Assembly: GCA_031553775.1 (NCBI GenBank)
Contig: JAVBLA010000019.1
Coordinates: forward strand, 1-64,000
Direction: 5' to 3'
From: JAISFI01 sp031553775
Lineage (GTDB): Bacteria > Bacteroidota > Bacteroidia > Bacteroidales > Azobacteroidaceae
Length of the DNA stretch: 64,000 nt
Every line of letters starts with the position of its first letter. Position 1 is the first letter of the stretch. The notes under the pieces are model-generated. The model was not told the DNA's origin. It saw only the letters and a list, made by a program, of their open reading frames with translations, and searched no databases. Positions 1 through 8,912 of this stretch are shown here, in pieces. The translations under genes and the position numbers were made by a program.

Positions 1-1378
1 TTACATTCACATCCACATTGGAACGCAAGTTAAACCGGTTTAGATTGATAGAAGAATCCCAGTCTTTAGAAGAATCGGAGGTTGTTATTCCTGTCTCGTG
101 ATAGTACGCTCCTACAAATGAGTAACGCAGTGTTTCAGAACCTCCATTCAGGTCAAAGGAAGCACGGGTATTATTTGCTGTATTATTCGTGATGGCATCT
201 ATCCAGTTTATATCCGGATACAATTCCCAGTCATAATCAGATCTGTAAAGTCTTATGACTTCATCAGAAACAGGCGTATATCCGTCATTATAGTATGGCA
301 GATCCTGATAATGAATGTTGTTTAACAGAGTCAGATAATCTGCCGAGTGCAGGAATTCGGGAAGTTGATGAGGTTTAGTGATGGAATGTTCTACTGAAAC
401 CTGTATGTTTGTTTTTCCTGATTTTCCTTTTTTTGTAGTGATCAGGACAACACCATTTGCTCCGCGTACACCATATACCGCGCTTGCAGAAGCATCTTTC
501 AATACAGAGAAAGATTCTATTTCGGCAATATCAATGTCGTTTAATGAGCGTTCTATCCCATCAATGAGTACCAAAGGTGTCCGTGTACCCGCAAAGGTAC
601 TGATACCTCGTATCCAGAATTCCGAGTTGTCATAGCCCGGTTCTCCGGATCGCTGCACACCGATGACACCACCGATATTCCCTGCTAAATCGTTGCTTAG
701 AGAACGGGTGGTTGAAACACTTAATTTACTAGGTTCAATAGCAGAAATAGCTCCTACAACCGATGCCCTTTTCTGGGTCCCATATGCTACTACCACTACT
801 TCTTTGATCTGTTGGGAAAAAATATCCATTTTAATTTCCGAGCCCTGTCCCAAAACAGTAGCCGGATATTCCTTAGTATTGTATCCTACATAAGATATTT
901 GGATGATATCTTCAGGATTCACTTCAAGTGTGTATTTTCCATCTAAATCTGTAGAAGTTCCCACAGATTTCCCTTTTACCGAAACAATTACTCCGGGTAA
1001 GGTTTCTCCGGCTTCGTCGACAACAGTTCCCGATATGGTCTTAACTGCTCCTTTTTTTTCAGGCTTGTCCGATTTAGGATAAAGAATGAATTGTACATTT
1101 GCCATTTCAAACCGTACATTAGATTTCGCAAGCATTTGATTGACAGCTTCCTTTACGGGTGTGTTCTTTACATTGAGACTGACTTTTTGTTTCACGTCTA
1201 CTTTGGCGGCATCATAGAAGAATGTGTATTCACTCGATCCTTCTATCAACTTGATAGCTTCGGATAAGGGTTTATCCTTAAATGAAATTGTAATTGTGTT
1301 CTCTTTGGCCTGTTGTGCTACTATATTCAAGGTGAATACAAGTGACAAGAAAAGAGTAATTTTCCTTTTTAGATTCAT
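1..1378 (-). CDS. SusC/RagA TonB-dependent receptor with STN domain (3' part outside window)
   Basis: Outer-membrane TonB-dependent receptor; 459 N-terminal residues are visible and the barrel runs off the left edge. My translation from the ATG at 1378 gives a signal peptide (MNLKRKITLFLSLVFTLNI), then an STN domain (about residues 25-100, with ITISFKDKPLSEAIKLIEG), a carboxypeptidase-regulatory-like domain (GTVVDEAGETLPGVIVSVKG) and a plug with the SusC-typical stretches VVVVAYGTQKRASVVGAI, LVLIDGIERS and SVLKDASASAVYGVRGANG. STN domains are found in receptors that signal through FecR-type anti-sigma factors, and a fecR and an ECF sigma gene lie directly upstream on the same strand, so this is inferred to be the signalling receptor of a sigma/anti-sigma module. 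Its SusD partner would lie to the left. The substrate cannot be inferred. Confidence 0.93.
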   Translation of the reverse strand, partial: MNLKRKITLFLSLVFTLNIVAQQAKENTITISFKDKPLSEAIKLIEGSSEYTFFYDAAKVDVKQKVSLNVKNTPVKEAVNQMLAKSNVRFEMANVQFILYPKSDKPEKKGAVKTISGTVVDEAGETLPGVIVSVKGKSVGTSTDLDGKYTLEVNPEDIIQISYVGYNTKEYPATVLGQGSEIKMDIFSQQIKEVVVVAYGTQKRASVVGAISAIEPSKLSVSTTRSLSNDLAGNIGGVIGVQRSGEPGYDNSEFWIRGISTFAGTRTPLVLIDGIERSLNDIDIAEIESFSVLKDASASAVYGVRGANGVVLITTKKGKSGKTNIQVSVEHSITKPHQLPEFLHSADYLTLLNNIHYQDLPYYNDGYTPVSDEVIRLYRSDYDWELYPDINWIDAITNNTANNTRASFDLNGGSETLRYSFVGAYYHETGITTSDSSKDWDSSINLNRFNLRSNVDVNV

Positions 1379-1469
1379 ATTAGTTGTATAATTTAGATTA
1401 ACTGTACATAAAATCGCATTTCTTGCATGATGGAATTAGATACAATCATGTTTTTTCTGGTATTCCTTT

Positions 1470-2480
1470 TCATTTTACATAGGCTGTCTTATTTTTTTGT
1501 TTTAAGATTAGTTCATTTTCGCTGGTAAAGTAGTAGTCAAAGGAATTGATGCTTGCCATGATCTCAATGATCTCTGTTAGCGGTTGTCCCATGACTGTAA
1601 ATGTATACGATTGATTTCCAATGATATTCGGGTCTATTTTGATGTGAACTCCATACCATTTGGATAAATACCTGCAAACTTCGTTCAGGCTTTTGTTTTC
1701 GAACCGGATTTTATCTCCTGTCCATATTTTGGCAAGTTCCATATCTCCTTCTGTTACGGATAATGTGCGGTCGGCCTTATTGTATAAAGCTTCTTCTCCC
1801 GGTTTAAGGAAAATATTTTTATCGGATGTACTCATCGAGATGGATCCTTCGACTAAACTTACCACTATTTTATCGGCAGAAGAGTAGGAGCATACATTGA
1901 ATTCCGTGCCGTGAACTTTGATCGAAACTCCATTGGTATTGACTACAAACGGAATGTTGTCATTGTGCTTTACTTTGAAATAAGCTTCTCCGGTTATACT
2001 GACTTCCCGCTGCCCGGATTCTTCATTCATATTGTAGCTTAACACAGTATTGGCATGCAATATGATTTCGCTGTTGTCCGGTAAATATACAGTCGATCTG
2101 TTCTTTTGAGTTGAATAAGTTATTGACTGTTGAACGGAATTGTGTTCTTTGTAATAGTGTATAAATAGGAATGAAATGACAAATATAATAGAAGCTGCAG
2201 CTGCAATACGGGTAAAATATCTGAAAAATACTTTTTTCGGTGATTTCTTTTCCGGATTGCCCAGCTTGATTTTAGAGACAAGCTTTTGCCAGTTATACTC
2301 TACATCGGGTTCGTAACCGGCAGATTTTTTCTGTACGTTTTCCCAAACGATTTCAAATTGCAGGAACAACTGGAGGTTATTTCCGGTGTCCAGCCATTCA
2401 TTAAAAAGTATTTCATCACCTTCCGACATGTTTTGCCGGAGTTTGGACAGGATTAGATCCAAGGGGATGTTTTTTCTCAT
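1470..2480 (-). CDS. FecR-family anti-sigma factor
   Basis: 336-residue inner-membrane anti-sigma regulator. The N-terminal cytoplasmic part (1-88) has the short helical region expected to hold an ECF sigma factor. A single membrane segment follows at about 90-108 (RIAAAASIIFVISFLFIHYY). The periplasmic part has a FecR domain (around 120-215, including STVYLPDNSEIILHANTVLS) and a C-terminal DUF4974-like domain (IRFENKSLNEVCRYLSKWYG onward) that in this family contacts the STN domain of the receptor. It sits between its probable sigma partner upstream (177-bp gap) and the STN receptor downstream (91-bp gap). Regulation by ligand-dependent release of sigma is family knowledge, not shown here. 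Confidence 0.95.
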   Translation of the reverse strand: MRKNIPLDLILSKLRQNMSEGDEILFNEWLDTGNNLQLFLQFEIVWENVQKKSAGYEPDVEYNWQKLVSKIKLGNPEKKSPKKVFFRYFTRIAAAASIIFVISFLFIHYYKEHNSVQQSITYSTQKNRSTVYLPDNSEIILHANTVLSYNMNEESGQREVSITGEAYFKVKHNDNIPFVVNTNGVSIKVHGTEFNVCSYSSADKIVVSLVEGSISMSTSDKNIFLKPGEEALYNKADRTLSVTEGDMELAKIWTGDKIRFENKSLNEVCRYLSKWYGVHIKIDPNIIGNQSYTFTVMGQPLTEIIEIMASINSFDYYFTSENELILKQKNKTAYVK

Positions 2481-2657
2481 TTATGGTAATTTAGAGGGGT
2501 TCTATTTGTTAGACACAAAAAGCATGAGTAACCCTTATGTGGGGGTGAAAAAAATAACGTAAGCTGAGAATAGTTTTTTTTCAGAGTGGTTGATTGTGTC
2601 TTTAATCACGCAAATTTTAGCGATATCGTCTTTTTTATGTGAAATAGAATGAAAAAA

Positions 2658-3212
2658 TCACCACAAATAAGAATAAGCATCTCCCAAGAAGTCTTTAATC
2701 CTTTTTAAGGCCTTGGTAATCTGTGCTTCAACGGTTTTGATGGAAATATTTAATCTTGTAGCAATTTCCTGGTTGGATAAGTTTTCATTCCGGCTGAGGT
2801 GGAAAATTTCCTTGCATTTTTCCGGCAAAGCGAAAACCGCTTCCTGTATAAGCAGGAATAATTCTTCTTCTTCAAGGGAGTTGATGTCAGTATCGAGTAT
2901 GTCTGTGTCGACTTCGTTTAGATAAACATTTCTTTTTTCCTGGCGTAGTATATTTAGGGCTTTGTTTTTGGCCGCTTGGAATAAATAGGCTTTAAAGGAA
3001 AGATGGATTTGCAGTTTTTCCCTGTTTTCCCAGATATAAACGAAAATATCGAGTACCAGTTCCTCGATTATTTCTTTTTCGGAAAGATATAAACGCATAA
3101 AGCGGCATAAAGGAGTGAAATAGATTTCAAACAGATGTTTGAAAGCCCATTCTTTTCCTTCTTTAATGAGGTTTAATAGCAATATGTCGTCAATTTTTTC
3201 TTTCACAGGCAT
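2658..3212 (-). CDS. RNA polymerase ECF sigma factor (sigma-70 family)
   Basis: 184 residues, the normal size for an ECF sigma factor. Region 2 covers about residues 20-90 (HLFEIYFTPLCRFMRLYL, then the sigma-2 helix with AYLFQAAKNKALNILRQ). Region 4 covers about 125-180, with LPEKCKEIFHLSRNENLSNQ and the helix-turn-helix EIATRLNISIKTVEAQITKA. The intervening linker is acidic. Bacteroidota PULs often use such sigma factors, paired with FecR proteins, to activate their own SusC/SusD genes; the gene order sigma, fecR, STN-susC on one strand fits this. A TAnnTTTG element lies just upstream on the same strand. Confidence 0.95.
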   Translation of the reverse strand: MPVKEKIDDILLLNLIKEGKEWAFKHLFEIYFTPLCRFMRLYLSEKEIIEELVLDIFVYIWENREKLQIHLSFKAYLFQAAKNKALNILRQEKRNVYLNEVDTDILDTDINSLEEEELFLLIQEAVFALPEKCKEIFHLSRNENLSNQEIATRLNISIKTVEAQITKALKRIKDFLGDAYSYLW

Positions 3213-3223
3213 ATAATCTTATG

Positions 3224-3231
3224 CAAATTTA
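3224..3231 (-). promoter_or_regulatory. Possible -7 promoter element upstream of the ECF sigma gene
   Basis: Read on the minus strand this is TAAATTTG, a match to the Bacteroidota -7 consensus TAnnTTTG. It lies about 12 bp before the ATG at 3212, which would leave a very short leader. No clear -33 TTTG was identified in this AT-rich stretch, so the call is weak. Confidence 0.35.
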
Positions 3232-3281
3232 CATATAAAATTTAAAATATAATAATAGGTGTATAATAAAGTTTTAGCCTT

Positions 3282-4001
3282 TTACAGACCTAAAGAAGCA
3301 TAAAAATTATAATCTTTCACCACCCGTTTAAGCAAGTCCCGTTCCTGCATCCGGTTATCGATATTCAGTACGCGCCTTACTTTTCCTGCTAACTCATTTA
3401 TACGGTCCTCGTTCCCTTTTTCAGGCAGGTCGAGGAAACTGCGGATCAGGCGTACCTGCCCTTCCGACAGGTTCTCTACTTGTGGAAATGTGGGATTGTA
3501 TGTTTCGTCGAAATCGTAATATTCGGCGCCAATATCAATTTTAGCAGAAGTTTTTACCACGATGGTATTGGCGGCCAGATCGCCGATCCGTTGCTGTTTT
3601 TTAGTGAAAAGGATAAAGAGTAATCCTAATCCTCCCATGGTAGGGAAAAAATCTACCGGACGGAGCAGCCATCGAAGGAAATGGTGGCCGATAGATACGG
3701 CCGATCCGTCGGCATGGGTTACTTTGATCTTCATAATCATTTTTCCCGGTGTCTGTCCTGACATGAATGCTTCGAACAGGAAATTATAAAAAGCAATGGG
3801 AGCAATGGTGATAAGAATTATGGTGATATATATGTTGTGAGATACATTATACTCTAATTCTCCCCAGATTACTGCAAGAAACAAATAGTAAAAAAACTGG
3901 AAGATCCAATCCAGGATAGTAGCAAACCCCCTTTCGAATGCGCTGGCGGGTTTGTAAGCAATGGTTACATGCTGTCCGGTTAGTATATCGATGGATTCCA
4001 T
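3282..4001 (-). CDS. RDD family membrane protein
   Basis: Integral membrane protein of about 239 residues with an RDD domain (named for conserved Arg-Asp-Asp). After MESIDILTGQHVTIAYKPAS it has ASAFERGFATILDWIFQFFY (the R and D signature positions), further membrane helices, and MSGQTPGKMIMKIKV and QQRIGDLAANTIVVK, which are typical RDD stretches. The C-terminal 80 residues are soluble. The start at 4001 is preferred over the in-frame codon at 4052 because homologous proteins begin MESIxIxTGQHV and because the minus-strand -7 box at 4014-4021 falls inside the longer frame. It is divergent from the SpoIIM-like gene; RDD and SpoIIM proteins commonly occur together with MoxR clusters in Bacteroidota. 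The molecular role is unknown. Confidence 0.88.
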   Translation of the reverse strand: MESIDILTGQHVTIAYKPASAFERGFATILDWIFQFFYYLFLAVIWGELEYNVSHNIYITIILITIAPIAFYNFLFEAFMSGQTPGKMIMKIKVTHADGSAVSIGHHFLRWLLRPVDFFPTMGGLGLLFILFTKKQQRIGDLAANTIVVKTSAKIDIGAEYYDFDETYNPTFPQVENLSEGQVRLIRSFLDLPEKGNEDRINELAGKVRRVLNIDNRMQERDLLKRVVKDYNFYASLGL

Positions 4002-4013
4002 AAGATTTTTTTG

Positions 4014-4021
4014 CAAAAGTA
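4014..4021 (-). promoter_or_regulatory. -7 promoter element of the RDD gene
   Basis: Minus-strand TACTTTTG, matching TAnnTTTG, 12 bp upstream of the ATG at 4001. It is paired back to back with a plus-strand element at 4034-4041 in the 62-bp divergent gap, which argues for a shared regulatory region. Confidence 0.55.
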
Positions 4022-4033
4022 ATAAATCTTCTG

Positions 4034-4041
4034 TATTTTTG
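4034..4041 (+). promoter_or_regulatory. -7 promoter element of the spoIIM-moxR operon
   Basis: TATTTTTG, matching TAnnTTTG, 22 bp upstream of the ATG at 4064. It would drive the tightly spaced genes from the SpoIIM-like protein through MoxR. Confidence 0.55.
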
Positions 4042-4063
4042 CATCTTTTCAAGATCCAACTTC

Positions 4064-5017
4064 ATGAAAGAAGCTCTGTTTATCCGTCAGAATCACAGGA
4101 AGTGGAAGGAGTGCGAAACGAAATTGAAAAATATTTCCCGTTGCACGCCCGATGAGCTGGCGGATATCTATATCGATATCACCAATGATCTTTCTTTCGC
4201 CCGGACGCATTATCCGATGTCGAAGGTGTCACTTTACCTGAACGATCTTTCCACTAAATTGCATCAGTATCTGCATGGGCGGAGACGTGAGAGTTTTTCG
4301 GCTTTCGTTACTTTCTGGACAACCAAGGTGCCGCAGGTGATGTATGATTCCCGGAAGGAATTGCTGTATTCTTTCCTGATTTTTTTTGTCAGCTTTTTGA
4401 TCGGTGCGTTTTCAACGGTCAACGACAGTGAATTTTCCCGGGTAATACTCAGTGACAGGTATGTGGAAATGACTCTGGAAAATATCAAAGAAGGTGATCC
4501 GATGGCGGTTTATAAGGATGAAAACAGTTATGGAATGTTCCTGGGAATCACACTCAATAATATCTGGGTTTCCTTTGTCGTATTCATTATGGGTGTTTTT
4601 ACCTCGATCGCAACCGGTTTTCAATTGTTGAGGAATGGAGTAATGGTAGGTAGTTTCCAATGGTTTTTTGAGGAGCATGGCTTGATGTGGGAGTCTTTCC
4701 TGACGATATGGATACATGGCACACTGGAAATTTCAGCGATTATTATCGCCGGTGCGGCGGGAATTACCATGGGGAACGGCTGGCTGTTCCCGGGAACTTA
4801 TTCCCGGATAGAATCGTTCCGCAGGAGTGCTCTCCGGGGATTGAAGATTGTTGTGGGACTTGTCCCTATATTTATTATGGCGGGTTTTCTGGAATCGTAT
4901 GTGACGCGGCAGACGGATTTGCCTGATTTTGTGCGGTTGGGGATTATTTTGGTGTCGTTGGGGTTTGTTTTATTTTATTTTGTGATATGGCCGGGTAAAT
5001 TAAAAACTAAAAGTTAA
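4064..5017 (+). CDS. SpoIIM-family (stage II sporulation protein M-like) membrane protein
   Basis: 317-residue multi-pass membrane protein of the SpoIIM family, named from Bacillus but widespread in non-sporulating bacteria. The N-terminus is soluble and basic (MKEALFIRQNHRKWKECETK), then come several hydrophobic segments, including LLYSFLIFFVSFLIGAFSTV, a central NNIWVSFVVFIMGVFTSIAT helix, a conserved IWIHGTLEISAIIIAGAAGI stretch typical of the family, and two C-terminal helices. The residues HGTLE are a family hallmark. It opens an operon with four further envelope genes. Its last codons lie within an AT-rich repeat (5001-5050), so the extreme C-terminus may not be native. Function in this phylum is not established. 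Confidence 0.9.
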   Translation: MKEALFIRQNHRKWKECETKLKNISRCTPDELADIYIDITNDLSFARTHYPMSKVSLYLNDLSTKLHQYLHGRRRESFSAFVTFWTTKVPQVMYDSRKELLYSFLIFFVSFLIGAFSTVNDSEFSRVILSDRYVEMTLENIKEGDPMAVYKDENSYGMFLGITLNNIWVSFVVFIMGVFTSIATGFQLLRNGVMVGSFQWFFEEHGLMWESFLTIWIHGTLEISAIIIAGAAGITMGNGWLFPGTYSRIESFRRSALRGLKIVVGLVPIFIMAGFLESYVTRQTDLPDFVRLGIILVSLGFVLFYFVIWPGKLKTKS

Positions 5018-5050
5018 AAACTAAAAACTAAAAACTAAAAATTAAAAATT
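5001..5050 (+). repeat. AT-rich direct repeat (TAAAAACTAAAA units)
   Basis: About 50 bp of imperfect repeats of TAAAAACTAA, TTAAAAACTAAAAAC and ATTAAAAATT with a period of 7 to 10 bp. It overlaps the last codons and stop of the SpoIIM-like gene and fills the gap to the next gene. Such degenerate A-rich repeats are frequent between genes in this phylum. No function is evident. Confidence 0.7.
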
Positions 5051-5056
5051 GGGGGT

Positions 5057-5965
5057 ATGAGGGTGATTGAGTTGTATAAGAAGAGGAATTTGAATGGGAT
5101 TTTGTCCGATTCTATGAGCTTTATTCAGCAGAATGCACGGGTTTTGTTTACTAATCTGGCTTTGCTGTTGTTGCCTTTGGCGTTGATCGGGGCTTATTTT
5201 GCCTTGCGTACGATGAATGTGGGCACTGAAATTGTGAATGCGTTTACTACGGGAGATTATCAGCCATTGATGGAAATCGGGGTCTATTACATTGTCAATA
5301 TGTTTATAACCTTAGTAACTTCTTCAGTTGTTTTTACTGTTTGTTCCATTATTATGCTGAAATATGCTTCGGGTGAATTGATGCCGAAAGCCGGACTCGG
5401 TTCGCTGCAACCGCTTCTGGTTCCATATACCCTGAAGACGATCCTTACCTTTTTGCTGCTTCTTCTGATTACAGGGGCTGTGGGCGCTATATTTGGTCTT
5501 TTGTGTATTATCAGTCCGTGGTTTCTGATTCTTGTGTTTTTTGTATTAATCCTTTTATCCATAACGCTTTCCCTGTCATTTTTTCCTATTTATTTCAAAA
5601 ATGCAGGTATTGTACAGGCTATCTCGGAAGGATGGAAGATCGGATGGCAGAAAAAAGGCACTACATTTGTGATTATCCTGATTGCTTCACTGATGGTTTC
5701 CATAATCAGCAGTTTCTTTTCCATTCCGTTTTATATTTATTATTTTTCAAAACTCATGCTATTCAGCAATCCGGCGGCAGGCATGGAAGGAGTGGTACCG
5801 GTCGATGCAATTTCATATATTACATATTGCTTTGCTACATTCGGAAGTTACCTGATGACTCCTTTTTATGTGATCCCGCTGGCATTTCATTACTGCAGTG
5901 CCCGCGAAGAGTCGGAAGGACTTTCAATGAACAGTGAAGTAGACCAATTTGAAACCATGGAATAA
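5057..5965 (+). CDS. Multi-pass membrane protein of the MoxR cluster, function unknown
   Basis: 302 residues with about six hydrophobic segments, for example LALLLLPLALIGAYFALRT, FITLVTSSVVFTVCSIIML, LTFLLLLLITGAVGAIFGLL, ILVFFVLILLSITLSLSFF and FVIILIASLMVSIISSFFSI. The layout, with a soluble N-terminus MRVIELYKKRNLNGILSDS, recalls the membrane domain seen in glycerophosphodiester phosphodiesterase-type and YciC-like proteins, but no catalytic domain is attached. It sits in an operon between SpoIIM-like and DUF4129 genes, one base before the start of the latter. A role with MoxR in envelope maintenance is inferred from context only. Confidence 0.75.
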   Translation: MRVIELYKKRNLNGILSDSMSFIQQNARVLFTNLALLLLPLALIGAYFALRTMNVGTEIVNAFTTGDYQPLMEIGVYYIVNMFITLVTSSVVFTVCSIIMLKYASGELMPKAGLGSLQPLLVPYTLKTILTFLLLLLITGAVGAIFGLLCIISPWFLILVFFVLILLSITLSLSFFPIYFKNAGIVQAISEGWKIGWQKKGTTFVIILIASLMVSIISSFFSIPFYIYYFSKLMLFSNPAAGMEGVVPVDAISYITYCFATFGSYLMTPFYVIPLAFHYCSAREESEGLSMNSEVDQFETME

Positions 5966-5966
5966 A

Positions 5967-6677
5967 ATGAGGGTATTGCTTGTTCTGGTTTGTACGGTTT
6001 TTTCTTTTTTGCTGCAGGCAGCGCCGGCCGACAGTACTTTGTCGCGTCTTTACGATACGCAGGAAGTTGTTCCCGTACAACCCGATTCAAGCCTTTTCCA
6101 GAAGTTCCGCAGTGATTCGCAATACGACTATTACAGTCACCGGGTAAAAGACGAACGTTCTATCTGGAACTATCTGGTGGAAAAATTTTTTCGTTGGCTG
6201 ACGGAAAATATGAATATGGATGTAAAGCAGGAGCAGGTCAACCATACACTTTTGATTATCGGAATCGTATTGGTGATAGGTTTTCTGATTTTGCTATACA
6301 TCTACCGGCCTTCTATCTTTTTCCGGGACAAGAAAAGAAAACACGATTACCGGTTGGAAGAAGAAACCATTTACGGACTGGATTTTGAACAGCTGATTGA
6401 CGCTGCCTTGCGTGATAAAGCTTATAACCATGCCATCCGATGGAAATATCTGCAAACGCTTAAATATTTACAGGATAAGGAATTGATTGATTGGAATCCT
6501 ACGAAAACGATCAATGAATATGTCTACGAAATGAAAAATGCCGGACTCCGGACTCTTTTTAAAGATATGTCCACCTACTTCCTGTATTTCCATTATGGAA
6601 ATTTTGAAGCGACAGAAGTCCATTACCTTGATACATTCCGCTTGTCGGACGAAATCAAAAAAACTACAGGAGAATGA
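5967..6677 (+). CDS. DUF4129 domain-containing membrane protein
   Basis: About 236 residues. An N-terminal hydrophobic segment (VLLVLVCTVFSFLLQAAPA) looks like a signal peptide. A second membrane helix is near 93-113 (TLLIIGIVLVIGFLILLYIY), followed by a cytoplasmic DUF4129 domain (IDAALRDKAYNHAIRWKYLQ, then LQDKELIDWNPTKTINEYVY). DUF4129 proteins cluster with MoxR ATPases and some are fused to transglutaminase domains; no such domain is present here. The ATG at 5967 is chosen because it begins the hydrophobic leader and follows the previous stop by one base. Its own stop overlaps the next start (ATGA). Confidence 0.87.
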   Translation: MRVLLVLVCTVFSFLLQAAPADSTLSRLYDTQEVVPVQPDSSLFQKFRSDSQYDYYSHRVKDERSIWNYLVEKFFRWLTENMNMDVKQEQVNHTLLIIGIVLVIGFLILLYIYRPSIFFRDKKRKHDYRLEEETIYGLDFEQLIDAALRDKAYNHAIRWKYLQTLKYLQDKELIDWNPTKTINEYVYEMKNAGLRTLFKDMSTYFLYFHYGNFEATEVHYLDTFRLSDEIKKTTGE

Positions 6678-7891
6678 AAGGAAAGATTGTCTATATCATC
6701 GGTATTCTTCTACTGTTCCTGGTTTTGTTCCTGTTTAACGAGAACAGCGACCGGAAGAGGTATTTCGACTGGAATCCTACTTACCGGCAATGGGATAAAA
6801 ATCCTTTCGGCGGATCTGTGTTCGACGGTATGTTGGAAGCTTCGTGGAAAGGTGAGTACATTCATTCCTATAAAAATATTTCCCGGTTGATAGAAGAAGG
6901 GAAACTGACGGACCAGAATGTCCTGGTCATAGCCGAAGGATTTTCTACCTGGGATTCCGAACTGGAAACTTTCCTGGATTATGTGGCGGAAGGCCATAAA
7001 ATAATGATTGTTTCTTCCTGGTTTGACGATTTGCTGCAAGATACCCTTTGTTTCCAGACATCATCCGACGGATGGTTTGCTCCCTGGATGGTAGAGATGA
7101 ATACTGATACTTTGAAAGAAAAAAGAAATTTATCCCTTTGTGTTCCGGGGGTGGATGAGATAAAATATGCTTTCCCCCGGTTAACCTGTAGCAGCTATTT
7201 TGACTCTATTCCGGATATAGATGCCCGGATTATTTCATTGAACGACAGTAACCAGATAGTGGCTTTCCGTACTTTTGTAGGTAAAGGCGAGATAATACTC
7301 TGTTCTACGCCCATGCTTTTTACCAATTACGGTATTTTATCGGATAATAATGAATATATCTGGACTTTATTGTCTTACCTGAAAGGAGCCGATCTGCTCC
7401 GTACGGAGTATTACCAGGTAGGCAACGAAGAAGAAAGCCAATCGCCGTTCCGTTACCTGTTACAACACCGTTCTTTGCGGTGGGCATTGTATCTCAGTTT
7501 ATTGACTATTCTTCTGTTTATAATCTTTACGGCCAAAAGAAAACAACGGGTAATCCCGGTTGTTAAGGACCCGGAAAATCATTTATTGCACTTTGTCCGC
7601 TCGATTGCCGCATTATACCTGAAGAAAAGCGACAATACGGATATCCTGCAGAAAAAATATCTTATTTTTGCCGAACAGTTATTGAAAGATTATCATGTTG
7701 ATATCATCAATAAACCGCATGATTTACAATTGTTCGACGCGGTCGCCCTGAAAACAGGGAATGAGTTGCGAACAATACGTGCGTTATTCAACGGATTGGA
7801 TAAGATCGACTCCGATTTTGAGATTACCGATAAAGAACTGATGGAACTGGTAGTGCAGATGGACAGGATTGTAAGAAAAACATCAAAATAA
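6674..7891 (+). CDS. DUF4350 domain-containing membrane protein
   Basis: 405 residues. An N-terminal membrane anchor (IVYIIGILLLFLVLFLF) is followed by a large extracytoplasmic domain resembling the DUF4350/GATase-like fold (LEASWKGEYIHSYKNISRLI, VLVIAEGFSTWDSELETFLD, GKGEIILCSTPMLFTNYGIL). A second membrane helix lies near 271-290 (WALYLSLLTILLFIIFTAKR) and the tail is cytoplasmic. The start overlaps the upstream stop by 4 bp, indicating translational coupling. DUF4350, DUF4129 and MoxR together are a well-known conserved Bacteroidota cluster. The activity is unknown. Confidence 0.87.
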   Translation: MKGKIVYIIGILLLFLVLFLFNENSDRKRYFDWNPTYRQWDKNPFGGSVFDGMLEASWKGEYIHSYKNISRLIEEGKLTDQNVLVIAEGFSTWDSELETFLDYVAEGHKIMIVSSWFDDLLQDTLCFQTSSDGWFAPWMVEMNTDTLKEKRNLSLCVPGVDEIKYAFPRLTCSSYFDSIPDIDARIISLNDSNQIVAFRTFVGKGEIILCSTPMLFTNYGILSDNNEYIWTLLSYLKGADLLRTEYYQVGNEEESQSPFRYLLQHRSLRWALYLSLLTILLFIIFTAKRKQRVIPVVKDPENHLLHFVRSIAALYLKKSDNTDILQKKYLIFAEQLLKDYHVDIINKPHDLQLFDAVALKTGNELRTIRALFNGLDKIDSDFEITDKELMELVVQMDRIVRKTSK

Positions 7892-7898
7892 ACATCAA

Positions 7899-8870
7899 AT
7901 GGAAAATGTAGAAAACAGGATCGATTTAAGTGATTTTTCAGCGAAAGTGGAACAGCTGAAAAACTGTATTTCATCGGTGATAGTTGGCCAGGAACAGGCG
8001 GTAGACTTAATACTGACTGCTATTTTAGCCGATGGGCATGTCCTGATAGAAGGTGTTCCGGGTGTAGCTAAAACCCTGATAGCAAGGTTGACTGCCAAGC
8101 TGATCCATACGGATTTTTCCAGGATCCAGTTTACGCCCGACCTGATGCCTTCCGATGTGTTGGGAACGACGGTTTTTAACTTGCAAACCAGCGCTTTTGA
8201 ATTTCATAAAGGACCGATTTTCTCGGAAATCGTACTGATCGACGAGGTAAACCGTTCTCCGGCCAAAACGCAGGCTGCCTTGTTCGAAGTGATGGAAGAA
8301 CGCCAGGTTACGGTCGACGGGCAAACCCATCCAATGAGCGATATTTATACAATCATTGCCACGCAAAACCCCATCGAGCAGGAGGGTACTTACCGCTTAC
8401 CCGAAGCGCAGTTAGACCGTTTCCTGATGAAGATCGTCGTAGGCTATCCGAATGCGGAGGAAGAATTGGAAATTTTAACCCGTCACCACGAAAATATCAA
8501 TCTGAGTAAGCTGAAAGAAATCACGCCGGTATTAACGAAAAAAGAAATCAAAACATTCAGGTCTTTGGTTTCAAAGGTATTTGTAGAGCCTGGTTTGCTA
8601 AAATATATTTCCCAGATTATTATTTCCACCCGGAACAGTCCGGCGATATACCTGGGTGCCTCACCACGTGCGTCTATTGCTTTGCTGAATGCGTCCAAAG
8701 CCTATGCTTTGTTACAGGGAAGAGATTTTATTACACCGGATGATATCAAATTCCTGGCTCCTTCTGTTTTACAACATCGTTTGGTACTGTCTGCTGAGAC
8801 CGAAATGGAAGGCCATTCGGCAGGATTGATCTGCAGAAAACTGGTGGAAAAAATTGAAGTGCCGAAATAA
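7899..8870 (+). CDS. MoxR-family AAA+ ATPase
   Basis: 323-residue AAA+ ATPase of the MoxR family, which acts as a chaperone for metal-centre or envelope complexes together with vWA-domain proteins. Walker A is EGVPGVAKT (51-59), Walker B is IVLIDEVNRS (D115, E116), and sensor 1 lies in YTIIATQNPIEQEGTYRLPE. The C-terminal lid follows (SPRASIALLNASKAYALLQG). Length and motifs are complete. It begins 7 bp after the DUF4350 gene. The DUF58 and BatA/vWA genes that normally follow are not here; a hairpin and then a polysaccharide locus follow instead. Partners must be elsewhere or lost. Confidence 0.96.
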   Translation: MENVENRIDLSDFSAKVEQLKNCISSVIVGQEQAVDLILTAILADGHVLIEGVPGVAKTLIARLTAKLIHTDFSRIQFTPDLMPSDVLGTTVFNLQTSAFEFHKGPIFSEIVLIDEVNRSPAKTQAALFEVMEERQVTVDGQTHPMSDIYTIIATQNPIEQEGTYRLPEAQLDRFLMKIVVGYPNAEEELEILTRHHENINLSKLKEITPVLTKKEIKTFRSLVSKVFVEPGLLKYISQIIISTRNSPAIYLGASPRASIALLNASKAYALLQGRDFITPDDIKFLAPSVLQHRLVLSAETEMEGHSAGLICRKLVEKIEVPK

Positions 8871-8912
8871 AGACGGACTTTCAGTCTGAGAAGACTATAT
8901 CATTCTATTGAG

